Shown in pieces: positions 1-7,122 of a DNA stretch of 8,550 nt. Position numbers and translations under genes: made by a program. Source of the DNA: Candidatus Methylomirabilota bacterium (GTDB taxonomy: Bacteria > Methylomirabilota > Methylomirabilia > Methylomirabilales > JACQHM01). Below the pieces are notes generated by a model that saw nothing but the letters and a program-made list of their open reading frames with translations, was not told the DNA's origin and did no database searches. The stretch covers positions 1-8,550 of the forward strand of contig JACQHM010000025.1 of the NCBI GenBank assembly GCA_016199025.1, written 5' to 3'. Every line of letters starts with the position of its first letter. Within the stretch, counting starts at the first letter, position 1.

Positions 1-882
1 CTCCAGGATCCACTCGCGGGCGAAGCTGCCGTCGCGGATCTGCGCGAGCGCCTCGCGCATCCGCGCGCGCGTGCTCTCGTCGATGATGCGCGGCCCTCGC
101 GTGTAGTCGCCGTACTCCGCCGTGTCGCTGATGGAGTAGCGCATGTAGGAGAGACCGCCCTCGTAGATCAGGTCAACGATGAGCTTTAACTCGTGGAGGC
201 ATTCAAAGTAGGCCAGCTCAGGTTGATAGCCGGCCTCCACCAGGGTCTCAAAGCCGGTCTTGATCAACGCGGAGACCCCGCCACAGAGGACTGTCTGCTC
301 GCCGAAGAGGTCCGTCTCCGTCTCTTCCTGAAAGGTTGTCTCCAAGACCCCAGCCCTGGTGCACCCGACACCCTTTGCATAGGCCAAGGCCAGCTCTTTC
401 GCTTTGCCCGAGACATCCTGCTGGACCGCCAGGAGGGCCGGGACGCCTGAGCCCTCCACGAAGACCTCCCGCATCCGGTGGCCAGGGGCCTTCGGGGCAA
501 TCATGGAGGCGTCCACGTCCTTGGGCGGAACGATCTGGTGGAAGTGGATGTTGAAGCCATGGGCGAACATGAGAGTCTTCCCGGGAGTCAGGTGCTTTTC
601 AATCGATTCCTGATAGACCTGTCGCTGGTGTTGGTCGGGGAGGAGGATCATGATGACCGAGCTTTCTTTTGCGGCCTCCTCCACCGTGGCGACCCTGACG
701 CCCTCCTTCGTGGCCTTGTCCCAGGACCTGCTTCCCCGGTAAAGCCCCACGACGGCGTCTAAGCCGCTGTCCTTCAAGTTCAAGGCGTGGGCGTGTCCCT
801 GGCTCCCGTAGCCCATGACAGCGATGGTCTTTCCCTTCAAGAGGGCAAGGTCCGCATCCTTATCGTAGTAGATCCTGGCCAT
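1..882 (-). CDS. ilvC: Ketol-acid reductoisomerase (acetohydroxyacid isomeroreductase), 3' end cut by window edge
   Basis: Catalyses the Mg2+-dependent alkyl migration and NAD(P)H reduction of acetolactate or acetohydroxybutyrate to dihydroxy acids, the second common step of valine/isoleucine synthesis, in the cytosol. 294 residues are visible; short class I KARIs are usually about 330-340, so about 40 C-terminal residues are missing. The Rossmann nucleotide-binding motif [13 protein letters not shown] lies at residues 24-36. The cofactor loop YRGSRSW (48-54) has the Ser/Arg pattern of NADPH-preferring enzymes (inference). Expected catalytic residues are present: H108, D191 and E195 (DLFGEQ), E227, E231 and S252. 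The start ATG (880-882) follows AGGAGGAGGGG at good spacing and lies inside the end of ilvN (23-nt overlap), so translation is probably coupled. It is the last visible gene of the ilv operon. The reading frame stays intact, but codon choice changes sharply in the last ~170 bases at the window edge (see findings). Confidence 0.97.
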   Translation of the reverse strand, partial: MARIYYDKDADLALLKGKTIAVMGYGSQGHAHALNLKDSGLDAVVGLYRGSRSWDKATKEGVRVATVEEAAKESSVIMILLPDQHQRQVYQESIEKHLTPGKTLMFAHGFNIHFHQIVPPKDVDASMIAPKAPGHRMREVFVEGSGVPALLAVQQDVSGKAKELALAYAKGVGCTRAGVLETTFQEETETDLFGEQTVLCGGVSALIKTGFETLVEAGYQPELAYFECLHELKLIVDLIYEGGLSYMRYSISDTAEYGDYTRGPRIIDESTRARMREALAQIRDGSFAREWILE

Positions 883-1462
883 TCCCCTCCTCCTGTTGAG
901 CAACAACGATCATCTCCTTGCCCGCGGCCTGTTTCAGCTTCTCCTGGTAGCGTTTGGTAACGGCCTTGCTCCCCCTGACCATGACGACCTTCCCGGTCCT
1001 GACGACCTCCTGGATGCCGTAAGGTTTCAAGAGCTCGACGAAGGCATCTAGCTTGTCCTCATCCCCGGTCAGCTCCAAGGTGTAGGTCATCGGGGTCACG
1101 TCAACAACCTTCGCCCTGAAGATGTCAGCGATCCTCAAGACCTCGGCTCGGAAGGTTGGCTCGGCGTTCACCCGGATGAGGATCAGCTCCCGCTCGACAA
1201 GGTCTTCATCAGTCAGATCGCTGACCTTGATGACGTCGATCAGACGGTTCAATTGCTTCACAGCCTGCTCGATGACCCAATCGTCACCCCGAACGACGAG
1301 GGTCATCCGGGAGACGGTCGGGTCCAGGGTTTCCCCTACCGAGAGGCTTTCGATGTTGTAGCCTTTGGAGGCAATGAGGCCTGCGATCCGAGCTAGCACC
1401 CCCGTCTTGTTCTCCACCAGCATCCCGATGATGTGACGCCTCTTCCCGTCCTTGTCCCTCAT
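860..1462 (-). CDS. ilvN: Acetolactate synthase regulatory (small) subunit
   Basis: Regulatory subunit of acetohydroxyacid synthase; it binds IlvB, stimulates it and confers feedback inhibition by branched-chain amino acids (family knowledge). 200 residues. The N-terminal ACT domain spans about residues 9-85. G21 ([13 protein letters not shown]) and N36 (GYNIESL) match the valine-site residues G14 and N29 of E. coli IlvH, so feedback inhibition is probably retained. The ALS small-subunit C-terminal domain spans about 90-165. A lysine/glutamine-rich tail of about 35 residues follows the usual family end (E. coli IlvH is 163 residues) and overlaps ilvC. The start chosen is the ATG at 1460-1462, preceded by AGGGAGG only 2 nt upstream. 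The frame is open to 1516 inside ilvB, but the extra 18 residues do not resemble the family. It lies 13 nt after the ilvB stop. The symbol ilvH would be equally valid. Confidence 0.95.
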   Translation of the reverse strand: MRDKDGKRRHIIGMLVENKTGVLARIAGLIASKGYNIESLSVGETLDPTVSRMTLVVRGDDWVIEQAVKQLNRLIDVIKVSDLTDEDLVERELILIRVNAEPTFRAEVLRIADIFRAKVVDVTPMTYTLELTGDEDKLDAFVELLKPYGIQEVVRTGKVVMVRGSKAVTKRYQEKLKQAAGKEMIVVAQQEEGNGQDLLR

Positions 1463-1475
1463 ATCCTCCCTACCT

Positions 1476-3206
1476 TTACCGGATACCCTGGAAGAGCTTC
1501 TCGGGGATCGGGTCACCGACGTCGATGATGTCCCTGATGGCCGCTCCCGCCGGGATCATGGGGAAGCAGTTCTCCTCGCGATCCACCACGACGTCCACCA
1601 CGACAGGTCCAGGGGTGGAGACAACCTTCTCCACCACGGCCTTCATCTCCTCCGGGCGCTCGACCCGGAACCCGGTAGCGCCATACGCCTCTGCCAGCTT
1701 CACAAAGTCTGGATGGACAGCTAGGTCCACTTCCGAGTAGTTCTTCCCGTAGAAGAGCTCCTGCCATTGCCTGACCATCCCTAAGTACCTGTTGTTGATG
1801 ATAAACACCTTGACCGGAAGGTTATACTGGACGCATGCCGCGAGCTCCTGCATGGTCATCTGGAAGCTCCCGTCCCCATCGATGCAGAGGACCAGATCTT
1901 TCGGGAAGGCCGCCTGGGCTCCCATGGCCGCCGGGAAGCCATACCCCATGGTCCCCAGCCCTCCGGAGGTAAGCCACCGCCTGGGGCGCCTCGAGCGGTA
2001 GTATTGGGCCGCCCACATTTGGTGCTGCCCCACGCCGGTCGAGATGATAGGGTCCTTGTCCTCCGTAGCCCTGATGATTGTCTCGATGGCGTATTGAGGC
2101 TTGATGGCTCCATCCTTCTGATCATAGCGGAGCGGATGCCTCCTCTTCCACTCCTCGATCTCGGCATGCCATTCTTCGAACTCCTTCGCCCAGTCCCGTT
2201 CCACCTTCCGCAGCTCCTGGTTAAGCTGGGCAAGGACATGCTTGACATCCCCGACGATGGGGACATCGACCTTGACGTTTTTCCTGATGGAGGTAGGGTC
2301 GATGTCGATATGGATGATCTTGCACTGCTTGCCGAATTCGGAGAGCTTCCCCGTCACCCGGTCATCGAACCGGGACCCGACGGCGATCATGACATCGCAG
2401 TGGATCATGCCCATATTGGCGGTATAGGTTCCGTGCATGCCCAGCATCCCCAGCCAGAGCGGGTGATCGGTAGGAAAGGCCCCAAGCCCCATCAAGGTGA
2501 GCGTGATAGGGGTCTTGGTGATCTCCACCAGCTCCTGAAGCTCTTGGTGGGCATCCGAATGGATGATCCCGCCGCCGCCATAAATGATGGGACGCTTCGC
2601 CTGAGCGATCAGGTCAGCCGCTTTCCTGATCTGGCCGATATGCCCGTTCAGGGTCGGCTTGTACCCTCGGATGTTGACCTCCTGCGGGTATCCCTTAAAC
2701 TCGGCCTTCCCCATCAGGATATCTTTGGGGAGGTCTACCAAGACAGGGCCCGGCCGCCCGCTCCGGGAAATGTAATACGCCTCCTTGACGATCCGGGGGA
2801 TATCCTCCGTCTTCATCACCACATAGTTGTGCTTCGTACAGGCCCGGGTGGTGCCAACCACGTCGGCCTCCTGGAACGCGTCGCAACCCATGACCGCCGT
2901 TGGGACTTGGCCGCTGAAGACGACGATAGCCATAGAGTCCATCAAGGCATCCGTCAACCCCGTGATCGTGTTGCAGGCACCGGGGCCCGAGGTCACCATG
3001 ACGGTTCCTACCTTGCCGCTGGCCTTGTAGTACCCCTCCGCCGCGTGGGCGGCGGCCTGCTCATGACGGCAGAGGATATGTCTGATGGGGTGCTCAGGAA
3101 GGACATCGTAGGTATGGAGAATGGCCCCTCCGGGATGGCCGAAGACCGTAGTGGCCCCCTCCTCCACGAGGCATCTGAGAAGGATCTCGGAACCTGTCAA
3201 CTTCAT
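1476..3206 (-). CDS. ilvB: Acetolactate (acetohydroxyacid) synthase, large catalytic subunit
   Basis: ThDP-, Mg2+- and FAD-dependent enzyme that condenses pyruvate with pyruvate or 2-oxobutyrate, the committed step of valine/leucine/isoleucine synthesis. 576 residues, the normal length. The N-terminal pyrimidine-binding domain (about 1-170) carries the ThDP-activating Glu E49 in [13 protein letters not shown], plus the GPGACN (74-79) and AFQE (110-113) motifs. The central FAD-associated domain (about 190-330) contains [10 protein letters not shown] (277-286). The C-terminal PP domain has the metal/diphosphate motif GDGSF (444-448) with N471-N472, and VRQWQE with W481 at the known herbicide-contact position. 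The RFDDR, GDGS and paired subunit signatures fit an anabolic AHAS rather than a catabolic AlsS. The ATG overlaps the ilvD stop as ATGA and has GGAGG 7 nt upstream, so translation is probably coupled to ilvD. Its partner subunit IlvN follows directly. Nothing is truncated or missing. Confidence 0.98.
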   Translation of the reverse strand: MKLTGSEILLRCLVEEGATTVFGHPGGAILHTYDVLPEHPIRHILCRHEQAAAHAAEGYYKASGKVGTVMVTSGPGACNTITGLTDALMDSMAIVVFSGQVPTAVMGCDAFQEADVVGTTRACTKHNYVVMKTEDIPRIVKEAYYISRSGRPGPVLVDLPKDILMGKAEFKGYPQEVNIRGYKPTLNGHIGQIRKAADLIAQAKRPIIYGGGGIIHSDAHQELQELVEITKTPITLTLMGLGAFPTDHPLWLGMLGMHGTYTANMGMIHCDVMIAVGSRFDDRVTGKLSEFGKQCKIIHIDIDPTSIRKNVKVDVPIVGDVKHVLAQLNQELRKVERDWAKEFEEWHAEIEEWKRRHPLRYDQKDGAIKPQYAIETIIRATEDKDPIISTGVGQHQMWAAQYYRSRRPRRWLTSGGLGTMGYGFPAAMGAQAAFPKDLVLCIDGDGSFQMTMQELAACVQYNLPVKVFIINNRYLGMVRQWQELFYGKNYSEVDLAVHPDFVKLAEAYGATGFRVERPEEMKAVVEKVVSTPGPVVVDVVVDREENCFPMIPAGAAIRDIIDVGDPIPEKLFQGIR

Positions 3207-4936
3207 CGCTTGTCCTCCTTCTTGGCACGCGTCCTCGGCGGTCGTGCTTCAGAAACCCCTAACGGAGGCTGGAGCACCGCCCCTCGGTTTGCAGACGTCA
3301 CAAGCGTGGTGTAGCGGGCCAGCCAGCCGGTGGTGACCTTTGGACGGGGAGGCCGCCATGCCTTCTTCCGCCTCTTCAGCTCCGCCTCCGAGACCTTCAA
3401 TTCCACCAAACGCTTGGGGATGTCCACGACAATGATGTCGCCAGGCTGGATCAGGCCGATGGGCCCTCCTTCTTCCGCCTCCGGCGAGATGTGCCCAACA
3501 CAGATCCCCCGCGTCGCCCCTGAAAACCGGCCATCGGTGATGAGGGCGACCTTGGTCCCAAGCCCCATCCCCGCAATGGCGGATGTCGGGGCCAGCATCT
3601 CCTGCATCCCCGGGCCACCCTTCGGCCCCTCGTAACAGATGACAACGACGTCCCCGGCCTTGACCCGCCCGGCCAGGATCCCGGCGTACGCGTCCTCCTG
3701 AGATTCGAAGATCACCGCCGGCCCCTCATGTCGTTGAACGGAAGGATCGACAGCCCCGACCTTCAGGATGGCTCCTTCCGGGGCGAGGTTGCCAAAGAGG
3801 ATCGCCAGGCCGCCCTTTTGGCTGTAGGCATTCTCCAGGGGACGGATCACGTCCTGGTCGCGGATGGCCGCATCCCTGATGTTTACCCCGAGAGCTTGTA
3901 ACGTCACGGTCTTGGCCTCCAAGTCCAGCAGGCCCTCTTTTCGGCTCAGCTCCTTCAGGATGGCGCTGATCCCTCCCGCCCGGTGCACATCCTCGACATG
4001 GTAATGCCCGGCGGGGCTTACCTTACAGATATATGGGGTCAACTCCGCGAGTTGGTTGATCCGCTCCAAGGGATAATCGATCCCTGCCTCGTGGGCAATG
4101 GCCAAGGTGTGGAGGACCGTGTTGGTGGAGCCTCCCATGGCCATATCCAGGATGAACGCATTATCGATAGAACGCCTCGTGACGATATCACGGGGTTTCA
4201 AGTCTGCTTCGATGATCTTGAGGATCTGTCTTCCGGCTTGCTGGGCAAGCTCCTTCCGCCCGTCATCAACGGCGAGGATGGTGCCGTTCCCCGGAAGGGC
4301 CATGCCGAGAGCCTCGGCCAGGCAGTTCATAGAGTTTGCCGTGAACATCCCGGAGCAAGAGCCGCAGGTCGGGCAGCCGGCCTTCTCCAGGTCCTTCAGC
4401 GTGGCCTCGTCGATCTTTCCCGCGCTGTAGGCCCCGACCCCTTCAAAGACGTGCGAGAGGTCCACCACTTGACCAGACTGGGTCCGCCCAGCCGCCATGG
4501 GCCCACCGCTTAGGTAAAGACAGGGGATATTGACCCGCATGGCGGCCATGAGCATCCCGGGAACGATCTTGTCACAGTTCGCGATGAGGATCAGCCCATC
4601 GAAGCAGTGGGCCAGGGCCATGGTCTCCACCGAATCAGCGATCAGCTCCCGGCTGGGGAGAGAGTATTTCATCCCCCCATGGCCCATGGCGATGCCGTCA
4701 TCGACCCCGATCGTATTGAACTCGAAAGGGACACCCCCTGCCTCCCGGACCGCTTCCTTGACGATCCTTCCCAACTCCTGCAGGTGGGTATGGCCGGGGA
4801 TGATCTCGACAAAGGAGTTGGCAATCCCGATGAACGGTTTCGAGAAGTCCTCCTCGCGCTGAATAGCTCCGGTAGCCCGAAGAAGGGACCGATGGGGTGC
4901 CCGTTCAAATCCCTTCTTGATGACGTCACTACGCAT
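3203..4936 (-). CDS. ilvD: Dihydroxy-acid dehydratase
   Basis: Fe-S enzyme that dehydrates 2,3-dihydroxy-isovalerate or -methylvalerate to the 2-oxo acids, the third common step of valine/isoleucine synthesis. 577 residues. Probable cluster and active-site motifs are CDK (C121-D122-K123) and [14 protein letters not shown] (C188, C191, C194). The N-terminal motif is [12 protein letters not shown] (38-49), with PGH where [2Fe-2S] mycobacterial and cyanobacterial enzymes have PCN. This is the E. coli-like arrangement, so an oxygen-sensitive [4Fe-4S] cluster is plausible (inference). Other family blocks are [16 protein letters not shown] (74-89), [11 protein letters not shown] (266-276), [11 protein letters not shown] (434-444) and [11 protein letters not shown] (467-477). 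After the usual end near SANRGAVL (548-555) there is a basic tail of about 22 residues whose DNA carries the ilvB ribosome-binding site. The ATG at 4934-4936 has AGGAGA about 8 nt upstream. It is the first gene of the operon, behind its own promoter and a long structured leader. Confidence 0.98.
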   Translation of the reverse strand: MRSDVIKKGFERAPHRSLLRATGAIQREEDFSKPFIGIANSFVEIIPGHTHLQELGRIVKEAVREAGGVPFEFNTIGVDDGIAMGHGGMKYSLPSRELIADSVETMALAHCFDGLILIANCDKIVPGMLMAAMRVNIPCLYLSGGPMAAGRTQSGQVVDLSHVFEGVGAYSAGKIDEATLKDLEKAGCPTCGSCSGMFTANSMNCLAEALGMALPGNGTILAVDDGRKELAQQAGRQILKIIEADLKPRDIVTRRSIDNAFILDMAMGGSTNTVLHTLAIAHEAGIDYPLERINQLAELTPYICKVSPAGHYHVEDVHRAGGISAILKELSRKEGLLDLEAKTVTLQALGVNIRDAAIRDQDVIRPLENAYSQKGGLAILFGNLAPEGAILKVGAVDPSVQRHEGPAVIFESQEDAYAGILAGRVKAGDVVVICYEGPKGGPGMQEMLAPTSAIAGMGLGTKVALITDGRFSGATRGICVGHISPEAEEGGPIGLIQPGDIIVVDIPKRLVELKVSEAELKRRKKAWRPPRPKVTTGWLARYTTLVTSANRGAVLQPPLGVSEARPPRTRAKKEDKR

Positions 4937-4979
4937 TTTTAGGATCTCCTCTCCCTAGTTCGATGGTATATTTTGCCAA

Positions 4980-5090
4980 ACTCTTCCCCGTGAGTCGTCG
5001 GAGTAGCAGATCGGGTCCGATCCCCAACAAGAAGCAGCTATGGTTCCAAATTGCCGCTTGCCTTTACTCCGGTGATTGATGGGGAAGAGT
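4980..5090 (-). ncRNA. Candidate structured leader RNA upstream of ilvD (nested stems, three-way junction)
   Basis: Read 5' to 3' on the minus strand, the leader can fold as follows. P1 is a perfect 10-bp stem, ACUCUUCCCC (5090-5081) with GGGGAAGAGU (4989-4980). A symmetric 9x9 internal loop follows (5080-5072 and 4998-4990). P2 is a perfect 7-bp stem, CGGAGUA (5071-5065) with UACUCCG (5005-4999). Inside P2 sit two hairpins. P3 pairs AAGCGGC (5059-5053) with GCUGCUU (5038-5032), 7 bp with one G-U and a 14-nt loop. P4 pairs GAUCG (5022-5018) with CGAUC (5013-5009) around a 4-nt loop. The element begins about 15-20 nt after the predicted transcript start and ends 43 nt before the ilvD start codon. 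No T-box consensus, U-run terminator or known riboswitch signature is visible. Pairing was found by eye and no folding energy or covariation was computed. The role is inferred. Confidence 0.45.
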
Positions 5091-5113
5091 GTTTTTCCAT
5101 GTGATAGGGTGAT

Positions 5114-5142
5114 AACGTAGCACTCTCTTACCCTGCTGTCAA
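5114..5142 (-). promoter_or_regulatory. Sigma70-type promoter of the ilvDBNC operon
   Basis: A perfect -35 hexamer TTGACA (5142-5137) and a -10 hexamer TACGTT (5119-5114) are separated by exactly 17 nt. The -10 keeps the key A2 and T6 and has the extended TGn motif directly upstream (TGCTACGTT). Transcription would start near 5105-5110, giving a leader of about 170 nt before ilvD. The murJ stop codon TGA (5141-5139) lies inside the -35 hexamer, so there is no space for a terminator between murJ and this promoter. Confidence 0.7.
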
Positions 5143-6755
5143 CCAAAAATATCACTCATGTTTGCCTTCCCCCCGTTGGGTTGCGGCCCTCTGCCAACGA
5201 GGGCCTCCTTGAGGAAGTTTAGCTCCTCACACCGCATGAGCCAAGCGGCTAAGAGGAAGAGGATCGCCGTGGCCGCAAGCACCCCGCCCACCCGAAGGGT
5301 CCCTTGGAACCCTTCGACGAGCAAGATCTCTGCTGGGACCAGGAGGGAGAGGAGTAGGATGGTGAGGGCCGCCAACGAGGTCTTGACAAAGGGGGTGACC
5401 TGCCCCCCCCATCCCAAAGGCCCTAGCTTGGATTTGAGGCGTCTAACAAGCCAGAAGAAGTTGACCAGGGAGGAGAGGGATGTGGCCAAGGCCAGGCCCC
5501 GCGCCCCTAGGGTCGGCATGAGGAGGAGGCTAAAGACGATGTTCGACAAGACCGCGCCTGCGCCAATCAGCACAGGGGTTTTCGTATCTTGGAAGGCATA
5601 GTACACGGGGGCCACGACCCGATTCAGGACATAAAACATGAGCCCCAAACTATAGAAGAGAAGGATCTCGGCCGTTGCCAGGGTTTCGGCTCTGGTGAAT
5701 TCCCCGCGCTCAAAAAGGAGGAAAATAATAGGGACCCGGAAGACGATTAAGCCCAACATGGCGGGAAGGGTCAGGAAGAAGGCGAACCTCATGGAGAACA
5801 TGAGGGTCCCTTTGACGGCTTCTAGCGATCTGACGGAGGCCTGGGAGGAGAGGGTTGGGAGAAGGGCCGTCGCCAAGGCGACGCCGAAGAGGCCGATGGG
5901 AAACTGGATCAGCCGGAAGGCGTAGTAGAGATATGAGATGCTCCCCTGGTCTAAAAACGATGCAAGGAAGGTTCCGATAAAGACATTAATCTGGGTGATG
6001 GCCAAGCCAAGGGTGCCAGGGATCATGAGTCTCCCGATCCGAAGCAGGCTTGGATCCTCGAAGTCAAGGGTTGGGCGGAACGGCAGCCCCTTCCGAGCGG
6101 CGATCGGGACCTGGATGCAGAGCTGCAAAATGCCGCCGAGGAGAACCCCGTATGCCAAGGCAAAAATGGGTTCATCGAGCCTGGAGGCGAGGAAGAGGAC
6201 CGATGCGATCATGGCCAGGTTCAACATGACCGGCGAGAGGGCAGGCGTGGCGAAGTGTCCTAGGGCGTTCAGGATCCCCATAAAGAGGGCGCCGATGCCC
6301 ACACAGAAGATATATGGGAAAATCCAACGGGTCAGCCGGATGGTGAGCGTAAGCTTCTCAGGAACGGTTGAGAAACCGGGGGCGAGGATCCTGACCAGCG
6401 CCGGGGCCAGGAGAACGCCCAGCAGGGAAACGGCAATGAGGAGGAGGCCTAAGACGGTCAGGGTCTTTCGGGCCAGCTCCCAGGCCTCGTTTCCCCCTCT
6501 CCGGAGGCGTTCAGCGAAGACCGGGACGAAGGCAGCGGAGAGGGCTCCCTCGCCGAGAAGCTCCCGGAGCATATTCGGGAGCCGAAAGGCCACGAAGAAG
6601 GAATCGGTGGCCATTCCGGCACCGAAGGCCTTCGCAACCACCATATCCCGGATGAAGCCTAAGATCCGGCTTAAAAAGGTCGCAGCGCTGATGACACCGG
6701 CCGCCCTGGCGATCGTTCTCCTTCCGTCCACCATGCTGGTTGCCCCCGCGGTCAA
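5139..6755 (-). CDS. murJ: Lipid II flippase MurJ (MviN family)
   Basis: Polytopic inner-membrane MOP-superfamily protein that flips lipid II to the periplasmic face for peptidoglycan synthesis. 538 residues, with about 14 hydrophobic segments expected. Residues essential in E. coli MurJ have counterparts: R30 (R18), R36 (R24), D51 (D39), R64 (R52) in RLPNMLRELLGEGALSAAFVPVF with a typical surrounding block, and R281 (R270) in YYAFRLIQFP. The longest supported start is a TTG (6753-6755) with GAGGA 6 nt upstream. An ATG seven codons later (6732-6734) has only a weak GGGGG Shine-Dalgarno, but it gives an N-terminus closer to E. coli; I prefer TTG moderately. The frame contains a run of eight G at 5403-5410 (Gly450-Gly451). 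The gene diverges from rpsT, and its stop sits within the -35 box of the ilv promoter. Read-through into ilvD is likely because no terminator is visible. Confidence 0.96.
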   Translation of the reverse strand: MTAGATSMVDGRRTIARAAGVISAATFLSRILGFIRDMVVAKAFGAGMATDSFFVAFRLPNMLRELLGEGALSAAFVPVFAERLRRGGNEAWELARKTLTVLGLLLIAVSLLGVLLAPALVRILAPGFSTVPEKLTLTIRLTRWIFPYIFCVGIGALFMGILNALGHFATPALSPVMLNLAMIASVLFLASRLDEPIFALAYGVLLGGILQLCIQVPIAARKGLPFRPTLDFEDPSLLRIGRLMIPGTLGLAITQINVFIGTFLASFLDQGSISYLYYAFRLIQFPIGLFGVALATALLPTLSSQASVRSLEAVKGTLMFSMRFAFFLTLPAMLGLIVFRVPIIFLLFERGEFTRAETLATAEILLFYSLGLMFYVLNRVVAPVYYAFQDTKTPVLIGAGAVLSNIVFSLLLMPTLGARGLALATSLSSLVNFFWLVRRLKSKLGPLGWGGQVTPFVKTSLAALTILLLSLLVPAEILLVEGFQGTLRVGGVLAATAILFLLAAWLMRCEELNFLKEALVGRGPQPNGGKANMSDIFG

Positions 6756-6761
6756 AGCAGT

Positions 6762-6766
6762 TCCTC
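6762..6766 (-). promoter_or_regulatory. Ribosome-binding site favouring the TTG start of murJ
   Basis: GAGGA on the minus strand ends 6 nt before the TTG at 6755-6753, which is near-ideal spacing. It is the only good Shine-Dalgarno match near the murJ N-terminus and is the reason for choosing TTG over the ATG at 6734. Confidence 0.5.
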
Positions 6767-6772
6767 ACGTTC

Positions 6773-6811
6773 AAAAAAAGGCTTGACATCTCAGCCTGTT
6801 CCCATTATACA
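6773..6811 (+). promoter_or_regulatory. rpsT promoter with A-tract upstream element
   Basis: TTGACA (6783-6788), a 17-nt spacer, then TATACA (6806-6811; four of six matches to TATAAT). A run of seven A at 6773-6779 falls at about -45 to -39 relative to the expected start near 6818, where the alpha subunit binds in UP-element promoters. A strong promoter would suit a ribosomal protein gene. The leader would be only about 26 nt. Confidence 0.65.
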
Positions 6812-6832
6812 TGATAGCCACAACACTACTAA
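6804..6832 (-). promoter_or_regulatory. Putative murJ promoter
   Basis: A perfect -10 hexamer TATAAT (6809-6804, minus strand) has a weak -35 TTAGTA (6832-6827) at 17-nt spacing. Transcription would begin near 6797, leaving about 40 nt before the murJ start. The -10 occupies the same bases as the rpsT -10 on the other strand. Confidence 0.45.
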
Positions 6833-6843
6833 ATGGGGGAGAT

Positions 6844-7122
6844 ATGCCTCGAACACAATCAGCCATAAAGCAGATGCGGGTGAATAACCGGCGGAGGATC
6901 AGAAACCGCTCAGCCAGAACTGCCCTTCGGACGACTATCAAGAAGGTACGGGCCGCGATCGCTGCAAGGGATTTGGGCAAGGCCCAGGAAGCCCTCGCTC
7001 ACGCGATCCCTGTCATCGATAAGGCTGTGGCGAAAGGGATCACCCACAAGAACTCAGCGGCCCGCTATAAGTCAAGGCTCGCCCGCCAGGTCAATGCCCT
7101 GCAAGCCTCCATAGCTTCCTAA
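6844..7122 (+). CDS. rpsT: 30S ribosomal protein S20
   Basis: Primary 16S rRNA-binding protein of the small subunit body. 92 residues, slightly longer than the common 85-90. The N-terminus (SAIKQMRVNNRRRIRNRS, residues 6-23) and the C-terminal block GITHKNSAARYKSRLARQ (65-82) are classic S20, and the whole protein is alpha-helical and strongly basic. The start is the ATG at 6844, after GGGGGAG. The frame is open back to an ATG at 6811, but that start would lie inside the promoter -10 region and would add 11 unrelated residues. This is the only plus-strand gene here. Its TAA overlaps the holA TAG by 4 nt on the opposite strand, and no intrinsic terminator follows it. Confidence 0.97.
   Translation: MPRTQSAIKQMRVNNRRRIRNRSARTALRTTIKKVRAAIAARDLGKAQEALAHAIPVIDKAVAKGITHKNSAARYKSRLARQVNALQASIAS

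Noticed and set aside
2004..3314. 436-codon open frame on the plus strand, opposite ilvB
   Set aside because: It is antisense to a fully convincing ilvB whose motifs are all intact. Its translation shows no recognisable domain, and long open antisense frames are common in GC-rich genes with this codon usage.
3983..4513. 176-codon plus-strand open frame opposite ilvD
   Set aside because: It is a shadow of the conserved core of ilvD, with no independent start context or recognisable product.
5038..5100. 20-codon reading frame in the ilvD leader (minus strand), considered as an attenuation leader peptide
   Set aside because: It has only one codon each for Ile, Val and Leu and no run of them. 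There is no Shine-Dalgarno, because the predicted transcript start is only 5-10 nt upstream, and no terminator follows. Its stop abuts stem P3, so coupling is not excluded, but the evidence is too thin.
4937..5138. T-box leucine/isoleucine riboswitch or ilv attenuator in the ilvD leader
   Set aside because: The T-box core sequence is absent, and there is no GC stem followed by a U-run before ilvD.
4955..5155. 66-codon minus-strand open frame between murJ and ilvD
   Set aside because: It starts inside murJ upstream of the predicted ilv promoter, lacks a good ribosome-binding site, shows no family resemblance and overlaps the structured leader.
5938..6786. 282-codon plus-strand open frame opposite murJ
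   Set aside because: It is the complement of a conserved membrane protein. The product is Arg/Lys/Ser/Pro-rich with no family resemblance, and it extends into the promoter region.
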